The notes under the pieces were generated by a model. It searched no databases. It saw nothing but the letters and a program-made list of their open reading frames with translations, and was not told where the DNA came from. The position numbers and the translations under genes were made by a program. 5,208 bases of DNA, from the NCBI GenBank assembly GCA_944385455.1, contig CALWXI010000144.1, forward strand, positions 1 to 5,208, given 5' to 3'. Shown here in pieces: positions 1-5,208 of the stretch (position 1 is its first letter; every line of letters starts with the position of its first letter). Source of the DNA: an uncultured Oscillospiraceae bacterium. Lineage in GTDB: Bacteria > Bacillota > Clostridia > Oscillospirales > Oscillospiraceae.

Positions 1-1037
1 TGAAAAAGCGTGCCGATGGCCGATACCAGATGAATCTCACCATCACCGGCGCGGACGGGAAGCCCAAGCGTAAGACCTTTTACGGTGCCTCTCCACAGGA
101 GGTCCGCCGGAAAGTCCTGGAGTTTACCGGTGAGCGGGCGAAAGGGAAGACCCTCCGGGAGGTCTGTGAGGGCTGGCAGGCGGAAGCGGAGCAGGAGATC
201 CGGTATAACACCCGCAGCTGCTATAAAAAGCCCACAGAGGACGTCCTGGCGGAATTCGGTGATGTCCGCATCCGGGAGCTGACCACGCTGGATATCGAGG
301 CCTTTCTGCGGGCGCTGGCCAAAAAGGGCTTTGCCCGGCAGACCGTCCGGGTGCGGCTTGTGGTGCTCAACCGGATCTGCAAGTATGCCATGCGCCACGG
401 GGATCTTACCAGCAACCCCGCAGCCGCCGCCCAGCTGCCAAAGGGGCTGACCGCCAAAAAGCGGGAGCTGCCGCCGGATGAAGTGCTGGCCAAAGTCACG
501 GCGCTGCCTCCAAAGGGTTTTAATCTGCTGCCGATCCTGCTATACTATACAGGGTGTCGGCGAGGCGAGGCCATGGCGCTGGAGTGGGCGGACATCGACA
601 CCAAAGCCCGCGTGATCCACGTGACCAAAGAGGTGGAGTACCACGGGAACGTGCCGGTGATCGTCAAATGGACCAAGAGCGCCGCAGGACGGCGGGACAT
701 CATCATCCGTACAAAGCTCCTGGAGCTGCTGCCGAAGCGCAAGAAAAAGGGCCTCCTCTTCCCGGGGAAGGACGGAGGCCACATGACCAAGGGCGAGCTG
801 ATCCAGTGGTGGGATGATTTGAAGCTGGGCATCACGCCCCACCAGCTGCGCCATGCCTATGTGACGGAGCTGTACGAAGCCGGCGTCCCCGCCGAGGTGG
901 CCATGACCCAGACCGGCCACTCGGACATCAAGACCATGCGCGGAATCTATACACACATCCGTGACAGCCAGACAGACAAGGCCCGGGCGCTTCTGGACGC
1001 GTATGATGCCGGCGGGGGAGATGTAGTCAAAAAGTAG
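1..1037 (+). CDS. Tyrosine recombinase (phage-type site-specific integrase), 5' end at or beyond window edge
   Basis: This enzyme cuts and rejoins DNA at attachment sites through a covalent phosphotyrosine intermediate, integrating (and with a partner excising) a mobile element. The frame is open from base 3. The first ATG at 30 is probably not the start, because the nine codons before it read KKRADGRYQ, typical of the N-terminal arm-binding domain. Bases 1-2 are TG, so an ATG, GTG or TTG start may begin one base outside the window. Numbering from the ATG at 30: an arm-binding beta-sheet region at about 1-30, a SAM-like core-binding domain at about 40-130, and a catalytic domain at about 148-325. 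Catalytic residues are visible: R177 in TGCRRGE, a lysine (probably K216) in the beta-hairpin, H271 and R274 in HQLRH, H297 in TGH, and nucleophile Y307 in GIYTH. All are present, so the enzyme looks active. The gene points at the tRNA-Ser fragment 40 bases downstream, and no excisionase is in view. Confidence 0.95.
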   Translation, partial: KKRADGRYQMNLTITGADGKPKRKTFYGASPQEVRRKVLEFTGERAKGKTLREVCEGWQAEAEQEIRYNTRSCYKKPTEDVLAEFGDVRIRELTTLDIEAFLRALAKKGFARQTVRVRLVVLNRICKYAMRHGDLTSNPAAAAQLPKGLTAKKRELPPDEVLAKVTALPPKGFNLLPILLYYTGCRRGEAMALEWADIDTKARVIHVTKEVEYHGNVPVIVKWTKSAAGRRDIIIRTKLLELLPKRKKKGLLFPGKDGGHMTKGELIQWWDDLKLGITPHQLRHAYVTELYEAGVPAEVAMTQTGHSDIKTMRGIYTHIRDSQTDKARALLDAYDAGGGDVVKK

Positions 1038-1042
1038 TCAAA
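1023..1042 (+). repeat. Two GTAGTCAAA direct repeats across the integrase stop codon
   Basis: GTAGTCAAA occurs at 1023-1031 and again at 1034-1042, an 11-base period, so both copies face the same side of the helix. The TAG stop codon of the integrase (1035-1037) lies inside the second copy. Short direct repeats beside the crossover site are how arm-type sites for the N-terminal domain of tyrosine integrases are usually arranged, so I read these as integrase arm sites. The repeat is seen directly; the role is inferred. Confidence 0.55.
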
Positions 1043-1075
1043 TGAGACAAGTTGCTTGCAAATAGGCGGTTTTGA

Positions 1076-1092
1076 TATGATTGGAAATCATG
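1076..1092 (+). other. Candidate attachment-site core (attR) at the tRNA-Ser anticodon loop
   Basis: TATGA (1076-1080) and TCATG (1088-1092) form a five-pair anticodon stem with one G-U pair around the seven-base loop TTGGAAA (1081-1087). Tyrosine integrases that use tRNA genes often cross over in the anticodon loop, with the two stem halves serving as inverted core-binding sites. Upstream of this stem no tRNA D arm or acceptor strand can be found, so tRNA identity starts at or near here. The exact crossover could instead be further right, for example in the T arm; only the copy at the other end would tell. Confidence 0.5.
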
Positions 1093-1139
1093 TAGGCCCC
1101 TAAAGGGTCTCGAGGGTTCGAATCCCTCCTTCTCCGCCA
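1076..1139 (+). pseudogene. tRNA-Ser(GGA) 3' fragment left by integration
   Basis: The parts of a class II serine tRNA can be read in order. The anticodon arm has loop TTGGAAA (anticodon GGA at 1083-1085). A long variable arm pairs AGGCCC (1094-1099) with GGGTCT (1105-1110). The T arm GAGGG/CCCTC (1112-1116, 1124-1128) has loop TTCGAAT. The 3' acceptor strand CTTCTCC (1129-1135) is followed by discriminator G1136 and an encoded CCA (1137-1139). The matching 5' acceptor strand GGAGAAG and a D arm are missing at any plausible distance upstream, so the fragment cannot give a functional tRNA. It is explained by an element having separated the tRNA 3' end from its 5' half. Confidence 0.85.
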
Positions 1140-1141
1140 CG

Positions 1142-1174
1142 TCGGAGCAAGCGTACGCTTGCTCCGAATTTTTT
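1142..1174 (+). terminator. Intrinsic terminator, probably the original one of tRNA-Ser
   Basis: Bases 1142-1167 form a perfect 26-base palindrome (arms CGGAGCAAGCG and CGCTTGCTCCG) followed by six T at 1169-1174. It begins three bases after the tRNA CCA, as expected for a tRNA terminator. It now also stops transcription coming out of the integrase side before the patatin gene. Confidence 0.85.
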
Positions 1175-1271
1175 ATTCCTTTTTCGTTTTGCGGGCTTTG
1201 ATCACGGATGTGCTGTCCGCGTTCCCTCCGCCGCCTCCCTGGCGGCTTGGTGTTGAAAGGAAGGGACTTTT

Positions 1272-2126
1272 ATGAAAACTGGTTTGGTGCTGGAGGGCGG
1301 TGCCCTGCGGACCATCTTCTCCTCCGGCGTGTGCGACGCCCTGCTGGACGCGGGACTTCCTCTGCCCGACCATACCGTGGGCGTCTCCGCGGGCATCGCC
1401 TACGGCGTCAGCTATCTCTCCCGGCAGAGCCGCCGGAACCTGCAGCTGGTGACCACCTTTGCCAACGACCACCGCTATATGGGCCTGGGCAACTGGCTCA
1501 ATCCCAGCAACCGCTGTTACTTCGGCCTGGCCTTTTCCTATGAGACCATTCCCGATCAGTTGCTGCCCTTCGATTACGATGCATTTGAAGCCTATCCCGG
1601 CACTGCGGAGGCCGTGGTAACGAATCTGAATACCGGCCGGGCGGACTATCTGCCCGTTCCCCGGCGGGGCAGCCCCAACACGGTGCTGGAGGCCACCTGC
1701 GCCATTCCCCTGATGTTTCCGGTGTTCCACATCAATGGCCAGCCCTATCTGGACGGCGGCTGCGCCGACCCTATCCCCTGGCGCCGGGCACTGGAGCAGG
1801 GGTGCGACCGGACGGTGGTGGTCCTTACCCGTCCCCGGGACTACCGCAAGAAAGCAGACCGGTCCCTGCGGGTGCTGGACCGGACGTTCCGGGCTTATCC
1901 GAACTTCCTGGAGACGCTTCACCGCCGGACGGAGCACTACAACCGCAGCCGGGAGGAGCTTTTTGCCCGGGAGGCGGCGGGAGAGATCCTGGTCATCGCG
2001 CCGGAGGACACGCTGGGCTGCAGCCGCACGGAGCGGGACATCTCCGTGCTGCGCCGGCTGTGGCAGTCCGGCTACTTTGCCGGGCGGGGACGCCTGGAAG
2101 AGATCCGTGCCTGGTGGAACGCGTGA
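1272..2126 (+). CDS. Patatin-like phospholipase / serine acyl hydrolase
   Basis: A 284-residue cytoplasmic protein with no signal peptide and the full patatin catalytic set. The glycine-rich oxyanion loop LEGGALR lies at residues 7-13. The nucleophile elbow GVSAG is at 37-41 with catalytic S39, and the dyad aspartate D161 is in the DGG motif (161-163). The family hydrolyses acyl chains from phospholipids or other lipids. The length and the arginine-rich C-terminal part fit the bacterial YjjU-type group better than plant patatins; the natural substrate is unknown. The start is supported by AAAGGAAGGG (about 1255-1264) eight bases upstream. The 97-base leader after the tRNA terminator contains a six-pair hairpin GCCGCC/GGCGGC (1230-1246) but no convincing promoter. 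The gene stands alone between two terminators and looks chromosomal, not part of the element. No nucleotide cyclase or other defence partner is next to it. Confidence 0.92.
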   Translation: MKTGLVLEGGALRTIFSSGVCDALLDAGLPLPDHTVGVSAGIAYGVSYLSRQSRRNLQLVTTFANDHRYMGLGNWLNPSNRCYFGLAFSYETIPDQLLPFDYDAFEAYPGTAEAVVTNLNTGRADYLPVPRRGSPNTVLEATCAIPLMFPVFHINGQPYLDGGCADPIPWRRALEQGCDRTVVVLTRPRDYRKKADRSLRVLDRTFRAYPNFLETLHRRTEHYNRSREELFAREAAGEILVIAPEDTLGCSRTERDISVLRRLWQSGYFAGRGRLEEIRAWWNA

Positions 2127-2173
2127 GCCGCCGGTCCTTGCCGCGGGAAGCGGATTCTGTCCTTGACCCGGTC

Positions 2174-2211
2174 TGCCCGGCGGCCCTGTGAGGCTGCCGG
2201 GCAAAATTTTT
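2174..2211 (+). terminator. Intrinsic terminator after the patatin gene
   Basis: A 12-pair stem with one G-U pair, TGCCCGGCGGCC (2174-2185) and GGCTGCCGGGCA (2192-2203), encloses the loop CTGTGA and is followed by AAA and five T (2207-2211). It starts 47 bases after the patatin stop. Confidence 0.88.
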
Positions 2212-2227
2212 ACAAAAATTTTACTTG

Positions 2228-2247
2228 ATCTCCAAATATCTCCAAAG
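2228..2247 (+). repeat. Tandem ATCTCCAAA repeat upstream of the phosphate transporter
   Basis: ATCTCCAAA occurs at 2228-2236 and 2238-2246, exactly ten bases apart. It lies about 60-80 bases before the candidate -10 box, where an activator could bind. It does not look like the Bacillus PhoP box (TTAACA-like repeats) or the enteric Pho box. The role is unknown. Confidence 0.35.
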
Positions 2248-2283
2248 GTTTTGCCCATTTCCTACAAAAATGTGCGGTTCCTC

Positions 2284-2328
2284 TTTCCTCGCCGCAGGAT
2301 TGCATATATAATAAGGTTGCTGCATATA
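2284..2328 (+). promoter_or_regulatory. Candidate promoter of the phosphate transporter with TGCATATA repeats
   Basis: A perfect TATAAT lies at 2307-2312. At 17 bases upstream the best -35 is only TTTCCT (2284-2289), so the promoter would be weak or need an activator. TGCATATA occurs twice, at 2301-2308 and 2321-2328, 20 bases or two helical turns apart, bracketing the -10 and the expected start point. This could be a binding site for a regulator. Transcription from here would give a leader of about 100 bases. Confidence 0.5.
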
Positions 2329-2406
2329 CATGTTTGGCCATCGGCTGCCCGCGGCGGCTGGTGGTTCTTTCTCTGCGGCCCACGAAGCCCGGATCACCGG
2401 GAACGG

Positions 2407-2414
2407 AAAAGGAG
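2407..2414 (+). promoter_or_regulatory. Ribosome binding site fixing the transporter start at 2422
   Basis: AAAAGGAG ends seven bases before the ATG at 2422. A short hairpin CCCGG/CCGGG (2388-2401) ends five bases before it. The longer open frame beginning at 2188 has no ribosome binding site, starts inside the terminator loop and runs through the promoter, so it is rejected as the true start. Confidence 0.85.
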
Positions 2415-2421
2415 CATAGGT

Positions 2422-4170
2422 ATGGACATTTTTTCTGTCTTCACCCTTTGCGGCGGCCTGGCATTCTTCCTCTACGGCATGACCACCATGTCCAAGAGCC
2501 TGGAAAAGATGGCCGGCGGCAAGCTGGAACGTCTGCTCAAGCGCATGACCTCCAATCCCTTCAAGAGTCTGCTGCTGGGCGCCGGCATCACCATCGCCAT
2601 CCAGTCCTCCTCTGCCATGACGGTGATGCTGGTGGGTCTGGTGAACTCCGGCGTGATGGAGCTGGGGCAGACCATCGGCGTCATTATGGGCTCCAACATC
2701 GGCACCACCCTCACCGCATGGATTCTCTCCCTCACCGGCATTGAAAGCGAAAGCGTATTTGTCAACCTGCTCAAGCCGGAAAACTTTTCTCCCCTGGTGG
2801 CCCTGGCGGGCATCATCCTCATCATGGGCTCCAAAAAGCAGAAGCGCCGGGATATCGGCCGCATCATGGTGGGCTTCTCCATTTTGATGTATGGCATGGA
2901 GCTGATGAAGGATTCCGTCAGCCCCCTGGCAGACATGCCGGAGTTTGCCAGCCTCCTCACCGCCTTCAACAACCCTCTTCTGGGCGTACTGGTGGGTGCC
3001 GTATTCACCGGCATCATTCAGTCCTCCGCCGCCTCCGTGGGCATCCTGCAGGCTCTGGCGCTCACCGGGTCCATCACCTACGGCATGGCCATTCCCATTA
3101 TCATGGGCCAGAACATCGGCACCTGCGTGACCGCCCTGCTCAGCTCCATCGGCGTCAACCGCAACGCCAGGCGGGTGGCGGTGATTCATATCTCCTTCAA
3201 TATCATCGGCACCGTGGTGTGCCTGATTCTCTTTTACGGCGGCAACATCCTGTTCCACTTCTCCTTCATGGATGCCACCGTGGGCGCCGTGGGCATCGCC
3301 TTCTGCCACACAGTGTTCAACGTCCTTACCACCGTGCTGCTGCTGCCCTTCTCCCGCCAGCTGGAAAAGCTGGCGCGGAGACTGGTGCGCAGCGAGAACA
3401 AGACCGAGCAGTTTGCGTTCCTGGATCCCTTGCTGATGCGGACCCCCGGCGTGGCCATCAGCGAATGTGTGTCCATGACCAACCGCATGAGCCAGCTGGC
3501 CCACGAGACGCTGCTGCTGGCCATCGATCAGCTCTCCGGATACAGTGACGCCAGAGAGACCCGGATTTTTGAAAATGAGGACAAGCTGGATACCTATGAG
3601 GACCGGCTGGGGGCATATCTGGTGGAGATTTCCCAGCACGGCGTTTCCGTTTCCGATATCCAGACGGTCTCCCGCCTGCTCCACGCCATTGGCGATTTCG
3701 AGCGCATCGGTGACCATGCCCTGAACCTGCAGGAATCTGCCCAGGAATTGCGGGACAAGGACCTCCATTTCTCCGAGTCCGCCAAGGCGGAGCTGCAGGT
3801 GCTGCTGGAGGCTTTGGAGGACACCATGGACCTGGCTTTTCGCTGCTTTGTGGAGAATGACGCCCAGACTGCCCGGGCCGTGGAGCCTATGGAAGAGGCC
3901 ATGGACCAGCTCATCGAGGAGATCCGGATGCGTCACATCCGCCGCCTCCAGACCGGAGAATGTACCATCCAGTTGGGTTTCGTCCTCAACGATCTGCTGA
4001 CCAACTTCGAGCGGGTCTCCGACCACTGTTCCAACATTGCCGTATGCATCATCGAAGAGAAGGAGGGCACCATGGACCGCCACTCCTATCTCCACGATGT
4101 CAAGGGCGCCGGCAGCTTCACCGCCGACGTGAAGCGGGATCTGAAGAAGTATCATCTGCCGGAGGCCTGA
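2422..4170 (+). CDS. Na+/phosphate cotransporter with C-terminal PhoU domain (NptA type)
   Basis: A 582-residue membrane protein that imports (or, as shown for E. coli YjbB, may export) inorganic phosphate coupled to sodium. The membrane half, about residues 1-320, contains the two inverted repeats of the SLC34/PNaS family. Repeat one has QSSSAMT (61-67) and GSNIGTTLTAW (90-100). Repeat two has IIQSSAAS (198-205) and GQNIGTCVTALL (229-240). The QSS motifs form the substrate and sodium site. About eight to ten hydrophobic segments are visible. The cytoplasmic half, about 345-575, is helical and PhoU-like, with two metal-binding signatures, DFERIGDH (425-432) and NFERVSDHCSNIA (528-540). Total length is normal for the fused bacterial family. 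The gene is transcribed alone, between the patatin terminator and its own terminator. No PhoB/PhoR or Pst genes are nearby. The PhoU part probably senses or limits phosphate flux; that role is inferred. Confidence 0.95.
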   Translation: MDIFSVFTLCGGLAFFLYGMTTMSKSLEKMAGGKLERLLKRMTSNPFKSLLLGAGITIAIQSSSAMTVMLVGLVNSGVMELGQTIGVIMGSNIGTTLTAWILSLTGIESESVFVNLLKPENFSPLVALAGIILIMGSKKQKRRDIGRIMVGFSILMYGMELMKDSVSPLADMPEFASLLTAFNNPLLGVLVGAVFTGIIQSSAASVGILQALALTGSITYGMAIPIIMGQNIGTCVTALLSSIGVNRNARRVAVIHISFNIIGTVVCLILFYGGNILFHFSFMDATVGAVGIAFCHTVFNVLTTVLLLPFSRQLEKLARRLVRSENKTEQFAFLDPLLMRTPGVAISECVSMTNRMSQLAHETLLLAIDQLSGYSDARETRIFENEDKLDTYEDRLGAYLVEISQHGVSVSDIQTVSRLLHAIGDFERIGDHALNLQESAQELRDKDLHFSESAKAELQVLLEALEDTMDLAFRCFVENDAQTARAVEPMEEAMDQLIEEIRMRHIRRLQTGECTIQLGFVLNDLLTNFERVSDHCSNIAVCIIEEKEGTMDRHSYLHDVKGAGSFTADVKRDLKKYHLPEA

Positions 4171-4211
4171 GCGCCTGTGCGCAGGGCCGATTTGAATACG
4201 CCATGTGCTTT

Positions 4212-4245
4212 CCGCCTTCCGCTGTGTGCGGAAGGCGGTTTTTTT
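4212..4245 (+). terminator. Intrinsic terminator after the phosphate transporter
   Basis: A perfect 11-pair stem, CCGCCTTCCGC (4212-4222) and GCGGAAGGCGG (4228-4238), with loop TGTGT, is followed directly by seven T (4239-4245). It insulates the transporter from the TetR operon. Confidence 0.95.
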
Positions 4246-4268
4246 ATATTCTTTGACGCCCGGCCGTC

Positions 4269-4298
4269 TTGACAGCTCGGCGGAGGATATCCTATAAT
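4269..4298 (+). promoter_or_regulatory. Consensus sigma-A promoter of the TetR operon
   Basis: TTGACA (4269-4274) and TATAAT (4293-4298) are both exact consensus hexamers, separated by 18 bases. Transcription should start near 4305, inside the first operator. Such a strong promoter fits a gene that is held down by a repressor. Confidence 0.92.
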
Positions 4299-4299
4299 G

Positions 4300-4316
4300 A
4301 ATGACACCTTGTCATT
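4300..4316. promoter_or_regulatory. Operator 1 of the TetR regulator (inferred)
   Basis: AATGACA (4300-4306) and TGTCATT (4310-4316) are perfect inverted arms around the spacer CCT. The palindrome begins two bases after the -10 box and covers the predicted start point, so a bound protein would block initiation. A 17-base dyad is a usual size for TetR-family operators. Binding by the adjacent regulator is inferred from position. Confidence 0.75.
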
Positions 4317-4319
4317 TTG

Positions 4320-4332
4320 TGACAGAATGTCA
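4320..4332. promoter_or_regulatory. Operator 2 of the TetR regulator (inferred)
   Basis: TGACA (4320-4324) and TGTCA (4328-4332) flank the spacer GAA. The half-sites and three-base spacing match operator 1, with centres 18 bases apart. It lies in the untranslated leader just before the ribosome binding site. Confidence 0.72.
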
Positions 4333-4348
4333 TTTGTGGGGGGATACC

Positions 4349-4984
4349 ATGTGTAAGGAGACGTTTCTGCGGCTGCCGGAGGAGAAGCGCCGGCGCTTTC
4401 TGGAGGCGGCCTGGGGAGAGTTCACCCGGGTGAAATTCGCGGAGGTTTCCATCAATCGGATCGTCCGCCAGGCCGGTGTGCCCCGAGGGAGCTTCTATCA
4501 ATATTTTGCGGACAAGGAAGACTTGTTTGTCTATTTGCTGCGGACGGCTCAGGCCCGGTTTCTGGAGAAGTTTTATCTGGCAGTGGAGGCAGCCCACGGC
4601 GATCTCTTTCAGGCTCAGATGGATTGTTACGACCGCCTGCAGGACAGGCAGACCCAGGAGCCGCTGATGAAGTGCGGCATGCAGCTGCTGCGGATCAATG
4701 CCACGGGCGCGGAGCTCCAGAATGTGTCGCTGTGGCAGCCGGAGGCGGTGCTCATGGGAGATATGCAGAAACGGATGGATCTGCGGCGCTTTGTCCGGCG
4801 TGATGCGGACTTTGTCCAGCAGGTGGTGACACTGACGCTGCTGGCGCTGGGTGCTGCGCTGACCGCAAGCCTGGGGCATCCGGAGTGCGCGGCGGAACAC
4901 CGCCGGCGGCTGGCGCAGCAGATGGAGATCATACGGCGGGGCGCGGAGCGCCCGGAGGCGGCATGCAAAGGAGGAGCAGTATGA
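4349..4984 (+). CDS. TetR/AcrR-family transcriptional regulator, probably autorepressing
   Basis: A 211-residue DNA-binding protein, a normal length for the family. The N-terminal helix-turn-helix domain covers about residues 10-60. Its core is at 31-53, with SINRIVRQAGV then RGSFYQYF and KEDLF, the classic TetR pattern. The rest is an all-helical ligand-binding and dimer domain with no recognisable ligand signature. The start at 4349 is chosen over the in-frame ATG at 4301 because the latter lies inside operator 1 and at or before the transcription start. GGGGGG (4338-4343) precedes 4349 by five bases. The stop overlaps the next start by four bases (ATGA), so the two genes are translationally coupled. 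The two palindromes upstream suggest repression of its own operon, relieved by a ligand. TetR regulators paired with envelope proteins often control efflux pumps; that is inference here. Confidence 0.93.
   Translation: MCKETFLRLPEEKRRRFLEAAWGEFTRVKFAEVSINRIVRQAGVPRGSFYQYFADKEDLFVYLLRTAQARFLEKFYLAVEAAHGDLFQAQMDCYDRLQDRQTQEPLMKCGMQLLRINATGAELQNVSLWQPEAVLMGDMQKRMDLRRFVRRDADFVQQVVTLTLLALGAALTASLGHPECAAEHRRRLAQQMEIIRRGAERPEAACKGGAV
4967..4974 (+). promoter_or_regulatory. Ribosome binding site of the exported protein gene
   Basis: AAAGGAGG, a full match to the anti-Shine-Dalgarno core, lies within the end of the TetR gene, six bases before the ATG at 4981. It fixes the overlapping start and suggests strong translation. 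Confidence 0.85.
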
Positions 4985-5208
4985 AGGTACGGATGACGGC
5001 GCTGGTGCTGGCGCTGGTATTGGCCTTGGGCACGGTCCCGGCCCTGGCGCAGGAGCCGGCGGAGGGCGAGGCAGAGGACCAGGGAGCGGCGTCCGCCCAG
5101 GATCAGACGGACACGGCGGAAGGGGAAGCGGCGCAGGAGTCCTCCCCTGCCGGGCCGGATCAGGACGAGGCAGAGATGGAGCCGGACCCGGAGGGGACGG
5201 TGCGCTTT
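4981..5208 (+). CDS. Exported protein with acidic linker, 3' end beyond window (possibly TolC-like)
   Basis: Only the first 76 codons are in the window. Residues 1-23 form a signal peptide: MKVR, a hydrophobic core of L, V and A residues, then PALA with likely cleavage after A23 by signal peptidase I. There is no lipobox cysteine. Residues 24-72 are a low-complexity linker rich in E, D, Q, A and P. From residue 24 to the window edge there are 17 acidic residues and one basic residue (R75). The last visible residues, EGTVRF, may begin the folded domain. From memory, clostridial proteins annotated as TolC-family, encoded in TetR-led efflux operons, start this way; that is a weak recollection and not shown by this sequence. 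The gene overlaps the TetR stop by four bases and must share its promoter and operators. Confidence 0.85.
   Translation, partial: MKVRMTALVLALVLALGTVPALAQEPAEGEAEDQGAASAQDQTDTAEGEAAQESSPAGPDQDEAEMEPDPEGTVRF

Larger units (their letters stand above)
1..1139. mobile_element. Right end of an element integrated in tRNA-Ser
   Basis: The stretch holds an integrase gene reading towards a detached 3' piece of a tRNA-Ser gene, with short direct repeats between them. In the usual tRNA-directed integration, the element carries a copy of the tRNA 3' end. The host keeps an intact tRNA at one end and is left with a 3' fragment at the other. Here the fragment and the chromosomal-looking genes lie to the right, so the element body should lie to the left, outside the window. 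Whether it is a prophage, an integrative conjugative element or a genomic island cannot be told, because no other element gene is visible. The alternative, an attP on a circular or phage genome, is less likely because a patatin, a phosphate transporter and a TetR operon follow. Confidence 0.65.

Noticed and set aside
1017..1023. GGAGATG as the missing 5' acceptor strand of the tRNA-Ser
   Set aside because: It mismatches the 3' strand, gives a tRNA about 120 bases long, and no D arm lies between. Chance match.
1206..1220. Small dyad CGGA/TCCG and other weak hairpins in the patatin leader
   Set aside because: The stems are short and expected by chance in GC-rich sequence, with no promoter beside them.
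1272..2126. Patatin as an anti-phage effector (CBASS CapV-like)
   Set aside because: No cyclic-nucleotide cyclase or other partner is adjacent, it stands alone between terminators, and its sequence fits the housekeeping YjjU-like group better.
1173..2258. A 361-codon open frame on the minus strand over the patatin gene
   Set aside because: The composition is that of a GC-rich antisense shadow, and the + strand frame has a full catalytic set and a ribosome binding site.
2188..2421. An in-frame 78-residue N-terminal extension of the phosphate transporter
   Set aside because: It starts in the loop of the preceding terminator, has no ribosome binding site, runs through the candidate promoter and encodes no family-like sequence. 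The start at 2422 has a good site.
2221..4155. A 644-codon open frame on the minus strand
   Set aside because: It is an antisense shadow of the transporter gene: rich in H, Q and G, no domains, and it crosses the promoter and leader.
4301..4348. ATG at 4301 as the start of the TetR regulator
   Set aside because: It lies inside operator 1 and at or before the expected transcription start, and the extra 16 residues resemble nothing in the family.

Overview
The window looks like the edge of an integrated mobile element followed by ordinary chromosome of a GC-rich, low-oxygen-gut type Firmicute. An Oscillospiraceae/Flavonifractor-like clostridium is my best guess. The guess rests on GC-rich codon use with strong AAAGGAGG-type ribosome binding sites, textbook sigma-A promoters and intrinsic terminators, and the kinds of proteins present. 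It is an inference, not a sequence match. All genes are on the + strand.

Region 1 (1-1139) is the right-hand end of the element. It holds a tyrosine recombinase gene whose start is cut by or lies right at the window edge. Two GTAGTCAAA direct repeats sit one helical turn apart over its stop codon. Then comes the 3' part of a tRNA-Ser(GGA) gene (anticodon arm, long variable arm, T arm, acceptor 3' strand and CCA) with no 5' half. This is the usual footprint of integration into a tRNA gene: the integrase gene belongs to an element lying to the left, and the intact tRNA-Ser should be at its far end. A 26-base perfect palindrome with a T-run, probably the original terminator of the tRNA, follows the fragment.

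Region 2 (1140-2211) carries a complete patatin-like serine lipase gene closed by a strong intrinsic terminator.

Region 3 (2212-4245) carries a Na+/phosphate cotransporter with a C-terminal PhoU domain (NptA type). It has its own candidate promoter and its own terminator. The open frame continues upstream into the preceding terminator, but the ribosome binding site places the true start at 2422.

Region 4 (4246-5208) begins with a consensus promoter (TTGACA, 18 bp, TATAAT). Two TGACA-N3-TGTCA palindromes cover the expected transcription start. They are followed by a TetR-family regulator and, overlapping its stop by 4 bases, the start of an exported protein with a signal peptide and a very acidic linker. 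The layout suggests an autorepressed regulator-plus-envelope-protein operon, possibly an efflux system, that continues beyond the window.

I see no CRISPR array, transposase or obvious new defence system. The most informative points are the tRNA-Ser integration junction and the double-operator TetR operon.
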